Below are positions 8,004-11,422 of a DNA stretch of 11,422 bases, in pieces. The DNA lies in assembly GCA_023268955.1 (NCBI GenBank), contig JALRJW010000126.1, positions 1 to 11,422 on the forward strand, in the 5' to 3' direction. Under the pieces are notes generated by a model. The model ran no database searches and was not told the origin of the DNA. It was given only the letters and a program-made list of their open reading frames with translations. The position numbers were made by a program, and so were the translations under genes. The DNA comes from Aliarcobacter sp. Its GTDB lineage: Bacteria > Campylobacterota > Campylobacteria > Campylobacterales > Arcobacteraceae. Every line of letters starts with the position of its first letter. Position 1 is the first letter of the stretch.

Positions 8004-9031
8004 AATCTATCTTTATCAAAGTGAGTGTAGATTCTAGAAGTATTGATATCTGCATGCCCTAAACTCTCTTGAACTAAAACAAGGTCCTTACTATTTTGAT
8101 AAAGTAAAGTTGCAAATGTATGTCTAAGCATATGAGCTCCATTTTTTTCTTTTCTAATTCCAGCACTTAAAAGTATTTTTTCAACAATTCTACTTATATA
8201 TGCTTGAGTCAAAACTTTTCCTTTTTGATTGCAGAATAAATATTCATCTTCACAACATCTATATTCAAGCCATTCATTTAAATCTCTTTGAATATTGTTA
8301 GCTTTAATCATCACAACTCTTGGTTTATTACCTTTACCTCTTATTTGATAGATAAACATATCATCATCTTTTGTGAAATCTTTCATTTTTATATTAATTG
8401 CTTCAGAAACCCTGATACCTGTATAAAGAATAGTTTTCAAAATAAGTCTATTTCTAGCTGCAATTTTTGAGTCAAAATCGTAATTTTGAATAGCTTCAAG
8501 AAATCTACTAACTTCTTCTTTTTTCATAAAAGAGGGTAACTTAGTACCGCTTTTTCCACCTAAACCGCCCCAATTTTTAAGTTCTATACCAAATCTGTAT
8601 TTATTTCCTTTTTCATCTTCATTTTGTTTATCTATGTAGCCAAAAAAAGAGATTAGGGCGATTCTGTAGTTTTTCTTAGTAGCATCACTTAAATTACTTG
8701 TTTGTGATGCTAAAAAATCACTTAATAGTTCTTCATCAATCTCTTTAAGTGATTTAGAGCCATATGTCATCATAAAGTCAAATAACTTCTCTAAAGGTAT
8801 AAAATATACATGAATTGAATTTATGCCAATATTCCTAACTTCTTTTACAAGAAGTTTAAACTCTTCAATATTTTCAAAACCAATCACAAGTTTATGAATA
8901 ATCGCAGCAAGTCTTTCTTTATCTGTCACGTTTCTATTTGAAAGAGATGTTATTTTATTCCTAATAAATCTTGATAACCAAAATAAAAAGCTTTTATGAA
9001 ATGTATTCTCACAATCTACATCATATTTCAT
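7979..9031 (-). CDS. xerH: Tyrosine recombinase XerH (chromosome dimer resolution)
   Basis: A site-specific tyrosine recombinase of 350 residues. Campylobacterota use a single XerH in place of XerC/XerD to resolve chromosome dimers at a difH site, with FtsK. The core-binding N-terminal domain spans about 1-165. The catalytic domain has Arg207 (TGIRVSE), Lys233 (RGKGNK), His300 and Arg303 (AHMLRH), His326 (LGHADINTSRIYTHF) and the nucleophile Tyr335, so the active site is complete. The N-terminus (MKYDVDCE, then KSFLFWLSRF), the segment ELKNWGGLGGKSG, and KILLSAGIRKEKNGAHMLRH agree with my memory of the Campylobacter protein. It lies opposite to its neighbours, converging with cheB. The start codon is ATG 9031, with AAAGG ten nt upstream. 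A dif-like site is 34 nt upstream of the start. It could be mistaken for a phage integrase, but nothing mobile surrounds it. Confidence 0.9.
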   Translation of the reverse strand: MKYDVDCENTFHKSFLFWLSRFIRNKITSLSNRNVTDKERLAAIIHKLVIGFENIEEFKLLVKEVRNIGINSIHVYFIPLEKLFDFMMTYGSKSLKEIDEELLSDFLASQTSNLSDATKKNYRIALISFFGYIDKQNEDEKGNKYRFGIELKNWGGLGGKSGTKLPSFMKKEEVSRFLEAIQNYDFDSKIAARNRLILKTILYTGIRVSEAINIKMKDFTKDDDMFIYQIRGKGNKPRVVMIKANNIQRDLNEWLEYRCCEDEYLFCNQKGKVLTQAYISRIVEKILLSAGIRKEKNGAHMLRHTFATLLYQNSKDLVLVQESLGHADINTSRIYTHFDKDRLKKTTDIF

Positions 9032-9065
9032 TATATTATAACCTTTTGAAATAAATTAATATATT

Positions 9066-9093
9066 AGTATTGGAAACTATAATTTCCAAACTA
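9066..9093. other. Candidate difH recombination site next to xerH
   Basis: Two arms, AGTATTGGAAA (9066-9076) and TTTCCAAACTA (9083-9093), flank a 6-bp centre CTATAA. The inner 7 bp of the arms (TTGGAAA and TTTCCAA) are perfectly inverted, and the outer part matches (TAGT) only with a one-base shift. An 11-6-11 layout is that of Xer sites. In Campylobacterota, dif sites are known to lie close to xerH. The same bases also contain a 10-bp direct repeat, AAACTATAAT at 9074 and 9088. The alternative is an operator autoregulating xerH. I could not compare it with published difH sequences. Confidence 0.5.
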
Positions 9094-9171
9094 TAATATA
9101 TACTACCTTTTGATTAGATTAATCTATTAATAAACATCTATTTTATACTAAATCTCTTTTATATATGATAA

Positions 9172-9177
9172 TATAAT
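9172..9177 (+). promoter_or_regulatory. Possible -10 element of the CbiX/SirB-type gene
   Basis: A perfect TATAAT lies 27 nt before the start codon at 9205. No convincing -35 hexamer is found 16-18 nt upstream, as is common in this phylum. GAGGAA (9188-9193) further downstream is the probable ribosome binding site, 11 nt before the ATG. Confidence 0.35.
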
Positions 9178-9204
9178 TTAAAATTTTGAGGAATAAATAC
9201 ATAT

Positions 9205-9567
9205 ATGAAAGTTTTAATTATAGTTGCCCACGGAAGCAAAATTCAAAGCTCAAATGATGAAATTAAAAATATCAGTGAAAATATATCAAATATGATTGAT
9301 AAATCTAATTATCAAGAAGTTAAATATGCTTTTCTAGAATTAGCAGAACCATCTTTTAAAGATGTACTAGAAACAACAGTAAATAATCCACTTATAAAAG
9401 AAATAACTGTATTCCCCTATTTTCTAGCAGCAGGAAAACATGTAAAGTCAGATATTCCTGAAATTATAGATGAATGTAAAATTAATCACAATGATATTAA
9501 ATTCAATATTTTAAGTCATTTTGGAAAATGTATTGGCATTGAAGATTTAATTATTTCAAATAGTTAA
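9205..9567 (+). CDS. Small single-domain CbiX/SirB-type sirohydrochlorin chelatase
   Basis: Proteins of this family insert Fe2+ or Co2+ into sirohydrochlorin, for siroheme or for the anaerobic cobalamin pathway. At 120 residues it is the one-domain form (CbiX-small or SirB-like) rather than the two-domain enzyme. Family marks are VAHGSK at residues 7-12 with metal-binding His9, the segment AFLELAEPSF at 42-51, and FPYFLAAGKHVKSDIPE at 70-86 with the second metal-binding His79. The family then continues with a short C-terminal strand and helix. Whether iron or cobalt is the natural metal cannot be read from sequence, and no other tetrapyrrole gene is in the window. It stands alone on the plus strand between xerH and two minus-strand genes, with its own probable -10 element. 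Confidence 0.82.
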   Translation: MKVLIIVAHGSKIQSSNDEIKNISENISNMIDKSNYQEVKYAFLELAEPSFKDVLETTVNNPLIKEITVFPYFLAAGKHVKSDIPEIIDECKINHNDIKFNILSHFGKCIGIEDLIISNS

Positions 9568-9576
9568 AAAGAAATA

Positions 9577-9846
9577 TTACCAAAAACTTTGAGTTAATTC
9601 TTCCTCATCCTCATTAAATTCTAAGTAAATATCTTCATTATAATCTCTGTATAAGTGATATTCCCCTATTGAAAAGCTTTCTTGAATATTTCTTTTATTA
9701 AAATATATCTCTTGTTCTTGACATAAAGAGGCTAAATAATACTCTACCATAGATGGTGCCATATTATCAATCATAAAACTTAAAGCTGTGAAATCTGTCA
9801 CATCAAAAGTATTATACAAAGTCTCTTTATTTAGAAGTGTTACCAC
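9577..9846 (-). CDS. Hypothetical small acidic protein
   Basis: I do not recognise this 89-residue protein. It is soluble-looking, with no signal peptide or membrane segment. The middle (DNMAPSMVEYYLASLCQEQEIYF) looks helical, and the C-terminus is very acidic (FNEDEEELTQ) and ends in Phe-Trp. The frame opens with a GTG at 9846, just after an in-frame TAA. The only upstream purine stretch is a weak AAAGAAA. A later start at TTG 9819 or at an internal ATG is possible. It lies 25 nt downstream of the coiled-coil gene in the same direction, so the two are probably one transcript. Its stop is 9 nt from the stop of the convergent chelatase gene. The coding-like amino-acid composition and the operon position are the main support. 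Confidence 0.6.
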   Translation of the reverse strand: MVTLLNKETLYNTFDVTDFTALSFMIDNMAPSMVEYYLASLCQEQEIYFNKRNIQESFSIGEYHLYRDYNEDIYLEFNEDEEELTQSFW

Positions 9847-9871
9847 TATTTATTTCTTTAACTTTTATCTA

Positions 9872-10498
9872 TTATCGTTTATTCATACCATTTAATAATG
9901 AAGCCATTCTGTTTAAATCTAGTTTATTATCATTTTCATCATCGTCTTTTTTGTCATTTTCATTTGGAAAACTTGAATTAAAACTATTTGAACCAAAAGG
10001 ACTACTACTAGAGTTACCAAAAGTAGGTTTTATATCATTTTTTGATAATTTTATATCTTCAAGACTTGTTGATGATGTAGATACTACTGTTTCTTCAACA
10101 GATGAAGAATTAGTAGTTGATTCATCATTTGTGATTTCACTAGAAAATATATCATCAATTAAAGAGTTTGCATCATTTTTAACAATTTCTTCTTCTTTTT
10201 GTTCAACTGTACTATTTGATGAAATTGAAGAAGATGTACTAGTCGATTTTCTTCCTAATAGGTTTTCAATTTTACCTAACATTGTAGAAATACTTGATCC
10301 ATCTTCTTTTTTATTTTGATTTAATTGTCCTAATTCATTTTCTAAATTCTCTTTATCATTTTGCAAACCATCAACTTTTGTTTCAAGTTGCTCTATAGTT
10401 TTGTTTAAACCGTTATTCTCTTCTTGTAATTCTTCATAAGCTTTTATTAATTTGCTTAAAGCATCGTTTAGTTTTGCAATAGTTTCAGCGTTTGACAT
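9872..10498 (-). CDS. Coiled-coil protein with Ser/Asn/acidic tail, function unknown
   Basis: I do not recognise this protein. From ATG 10498 it has 208 residues. Residues 1 to about 65 form a convincing coiled coil with heptad leucines (LNDALSKLIKAYEELQEENN and onward, rich in Glu, Lys, Leu, Asn). Residues about 70-190 are low-complexity, full of Ser, Thr, Asn, Asp and Glu, and probably disordered. The last residues (LDLNRMASLLNGMNKR) look like a short amphipathic helix and may be a binding element. There is no signal peptide or membrane segment. The coil looks superficially like cytoskeletal or division adaptors, but nothing specific supports that. A frame extension to 10543 exists; I prefer 10498 because AAGGA lies upstream of it (11 nt, rather far) and the predicted promoter -10 lies at 10523-10528. 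An overlapping plus-strand frame (9837-10319) is a shadow of this repetitive coding sequence. Confidence 0.75.
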   Translation of the reverse strand: MSNAETIAKLNDALSKLIKAYEELQEENNGLNKTIEQLETKVDGLQNDKENLENELGQLNQNKKEDGSSISTMLGKIENLLGRKSTSTSSSISSNSTVEQKEEEIVKNDANSLIDDIFSSEITNDESTTNSSSVEETVVSTSSTSLEDIKLSKNDIKPTFGNSSSSPFGSNSFNSSFPNENDKKDDDENDNKLDLNRMASLLNGMNKR

Positions 10499-10509
10499 GG
10501 TAAAAAAAA

Positions 10510-10514
10510 TCCTT
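10510..10514 (-). promoter_or_regulatory. Ribosome binding site of the coiled-coil gene
   Basis: On the minus strand AAGGA is followed by a T8 run and ACC before ATG 10498, an 11-nt spacer. It favours 10498 over the upstream ATG at 10543. Confidence 0.5.
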
Positions 10515-10522
10515 GTATATGT

Positions 10523-10552
10523 ATTATAAATTGTAGATAACAATTATTACAA
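10523..10552 (-). promoter_or_regulatory. Promoter with palindromic operator-like spacer
   Basis: On the minus strand TTGTAA (10547-10552) and a perfect TATAAT (10523-10528) are separated by 18 nt. The spacer contains a perfect 6-bp inverted repeat, AATTGT-n5-ACAATT (10529-10545), directly abutting the -10. It lies just downstream of the peptidase stop, so the coiled-coil gene and the gene after it can be transcribed on their own. The placement between -35 and -10 is that of a repressor operator. I cannot name the regulator. Confidence 0.5.
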
Positions 10553-10555
10553 AAT

Positions 10556-11062
10556 TTAACTAATAATTCCATCAATTTTTAGTAAAGAATCAACACTTGG
10601 CTTCCTATTTGCAAATTCATAGAATAATTCATCCATATTTCTTGATCCACCTTGAGACAATACAACATCTCTATACTTCATCCCTAACACTTTATTAAAG
10701 ATATTTCCAGAATCAATAAACATGTAAAATGCATCTGCACTTAAAACTTCAGCCCACTTATACGAATAATATCCAGCTGCATAACCACCTGCAAATATAT
10801 GTGAAAATCCATTTTGGAATTTATTATATGATGGTGGAAGCATAGGAGAGAATCTATTTCTAATTTCATCAAGTAAATTTTGTACTTCTTCATCACTTTT
10901 GTATAGTTTTTGATGAAGCTTGAAATCAAATAGTGCAAACTCTATTTGTCTAACTGTTGCTAAAGAAGATTGGAAATTTTTAGCATTGATTATTCTATCA
11001 ATTGCCTCATCACTTAAAGTTTCTTTTGTTTCATAATGTTTTGCAAATAATTTTAAAGTAGG
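10556..11062 (-). pseudogene. M3-family oligopeptidase (OpdA/PrlC-like), C-terminal fragment
   Basis: About 168 C-terminal residues of a zinc oligopeptidase of family M3, cytoplasmic enzymes that cleave short peptides. The visible part aligns by eye with the E. coli OpdA C-terminus: LFAKHYET near the break, then AKNFQSSLATVRQIEFALFDFKLH, then HIFAGGYAAGYYSYKWAEVLSADAF, ending near DELFYEFANRKPSVDSLL. The N-terminal three quarters, including the HExxH zinc site, is missing. Family similarity stops near 11060, where plus-strand sequence of a hydrolase gene begins; the frame itself meets a stop codon at 11081-11083. The family is about 650-700 residues long, so this fragment cannot be active. 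It is either a gene cut by a deletion or one side of an assembly misjoin. An ATG at 10843 inside the fragment is not a real start. Confidence 0.85.
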
Positions 11063-11237
11063 TAAATATGAATTAGTTTTCTATATAGGAGATTATTTTC
11101 AAAATATTTTAAAATCAAAAAATAACCCATTTTTAGATGATGTAGTTATAAGATTTGGAATTTCAAATAATAATGAACACTATCATGTGCCTTTACTAGT
11201 ATCACCTTGGAGCTATTCAACATATAGAGGGAGCTAA
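11049..11237 (+). pseudogene. 5-hydroxyisourate hydrolase, C-terminal fragment
   Basis: This enzyme (transthyretin-like, UraH/HIUase) hydrolyses 5-hydroxyisourate, the product of urate oxidation, in purine breakdown. About 60 residues remain of a usual 105-120. They include GKYELVFYIGDYF, then FLDDVVIRFGI, then HYHVPLLVSP with the conserved histidine, and the diagnostic C-terminus YRGS just before the stop. The N-terminal half, with the first catalytic His and the Arg, is absent. The frame is closed by a TAA at 11034-11036 and family similarity begins at about 11052-11061. Its stop overlaps the start of the next gene (TAATG), which is normal for a purine-catabolism operon. The truncation therefore lies only on the 5' side, at the junction with the oppositely oriented peptidase fragment. 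Confidence 0.88.
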
Positions 11238-11422
11238 TGGTTTCCGATACAATCCAATTTTTATTCAGTAATCAAATTTATAAAATAAAAAATCCTGATC
11301 CTAATAAAACAATTTTAAGTTATGTTCGCGATGACTTAAAAAAATCTGGAAGTAAAGAGGGTTGTGCTGAAGGAGGATGTGGGGCCTGCACAATTGTTTT
11401 AGGTGAGTTACAAAAAAATAAA
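11237..11422 (+). CDS. xdhA: Xanthine dehydrogenase iron-sulfur (small) subunit, 3' end missing
   Basis: The first 62 residues are visible and run off the window end. They start with a plant-type [2Fe-2S] ferredoxin domain: a beta hairpin (IQFLFSNQIYKI), the segment NKTILSYVRDDL, and the cluster motif GCAEGGCGACTIVLGE with cysteines spaced C-x4-C-x2-C. This is the N-terminus of the small subunits of molybdenum hydroxylases. Here the neighbouring 5-hydroxyisourate hydrolase makes xanthine dehydrogenase (xanthine to urate) the best reading; other molybdenum hydroxylases have the same N-terminal domain. Start ATG 11237 overlaps the hydrolase stop, with GAGGGAG just upstream. The FAD domain that many XdhA proteins carry would lie beyond the window. 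Confidence 0.85.
   Translation, partial: MVSDTIQFLFSNQIYKIKNPDPNKTILSYVRDDLKKSGSKEGCAEGGCGACTIVLGELQKNK

Noticed and set aside
7979..9031. Reading the recombinase as a phage or island integrase
   Set aside because: Its N-terminus and internal segments fit XerH of Campylobacterota, a dif-like site is adjacent, and there is no tRNA gene, phage gene or direct-repeat pair around it.
9565..9600. Hairpin between the convergent chelatase and 89-residue genes
   Set aside because: Only a 4-bp CAAA/TTTG pairing is visible, too weak to call a terminator.
9837..10319. Plus-strand frame of 160 codons
   Set aside because: It mirrors the Ser-rich coding stretch of the minus-strand coiled-coil gene and gives a Phe/Ser/Leu-rich low-complexity product. 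The minus strand has a promoter, a ribosome site and a clear coiled coil.
10741..10938. Minus-strand frame of 65 codons
   Set aside because: It is out of frame with the M3 peptidase fragment, whose frame gives family-matching sequence over the same bases.
1..11422. CRISPR arrays, tRNA or rRNA genes, insertion sequences
   Set aside because: No spaced repeats, cloverleaf-like sequences, rRNA-like stretches or transposase frames were seen on either strand.

Overview
The window is AT-rich, low-GC bacterial DNA. Its gene content points to the Campylobacterota, most likely an Arcobacter-group genome (Arcobacteraceae). The evidence is a PNPase of the Campylobacter type, a single XerH-type chromosome recombinase, a CheA without the fused receiver domain found in Helicobacter and Campylobacter, and a CheD gene. 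No sequence search was possible, so the genus is an inference.

Layout. (1) 1-2734, plus strand: a phosphoribosyltransferase-domain gene cut by the window start, followed closely by pnp (polynucleotide phosphorylase). (2) 2830-7956, plus strand: a compact chemotaxis operon cheY-cheA-cheR-cheD-cheB with short gaps, one 4-nt overlap and a TTG start for cheD. It supplies a kinase, a response regulator and three receptor-modifying enzymes, but no receptor, CheW, CheV or phosphatase. (3) 7971-8003: a stem-loop with a T-rich tail that closes the operon and carries the stop codon of the convergent xerH. (4) 7979-9031, minus strand: xerH. Just upstream, at 9066-9093, lies a 28-bp sequence built like a dif site. 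Apart from xerH and the small chelatase gene, gene orientation flips around it, as expected where two replichores meet. (5) 9205-9567, plus: a small single-domain CbiX/SirB-type chelatase. (6) 9577-10498, minus: two genes I do not recognise, an acidic 89-residue protein and a 208-residue coiled-coil protein with a Ser/Asn/acidic tail. The second has a recognisable promoter whose spacer holds a perfect inverted repeat. (7) 10556 to about 11060, minus: the C-terminal part of an M3-family oligopeptidase (OpdA/PrlC-like). (8) About 11050-11422, plus: the C-terminal half of 5-hydroxyisourate hydrolase, overlapping the start of a xanthine dehydrogenase iron-sulfur subunit (purine catabolism), cut by the window end.

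The strangest spot is near 11.05 kb. Two unrelated genes on opposite strands both lose their N-terminal halves there, with no insertion sequence between them. It is either a deletion joining two divergent genes or an assembly chimera. I did not find a clearly new multi-gene system. The most interesting items are that junction, the candidate dif site, four repeated aromatic-Gly-hydrophobic-Phe acidic motifs in the CheA linker, and the operator-like palindrome inside the coiled-coil gene's promoter.
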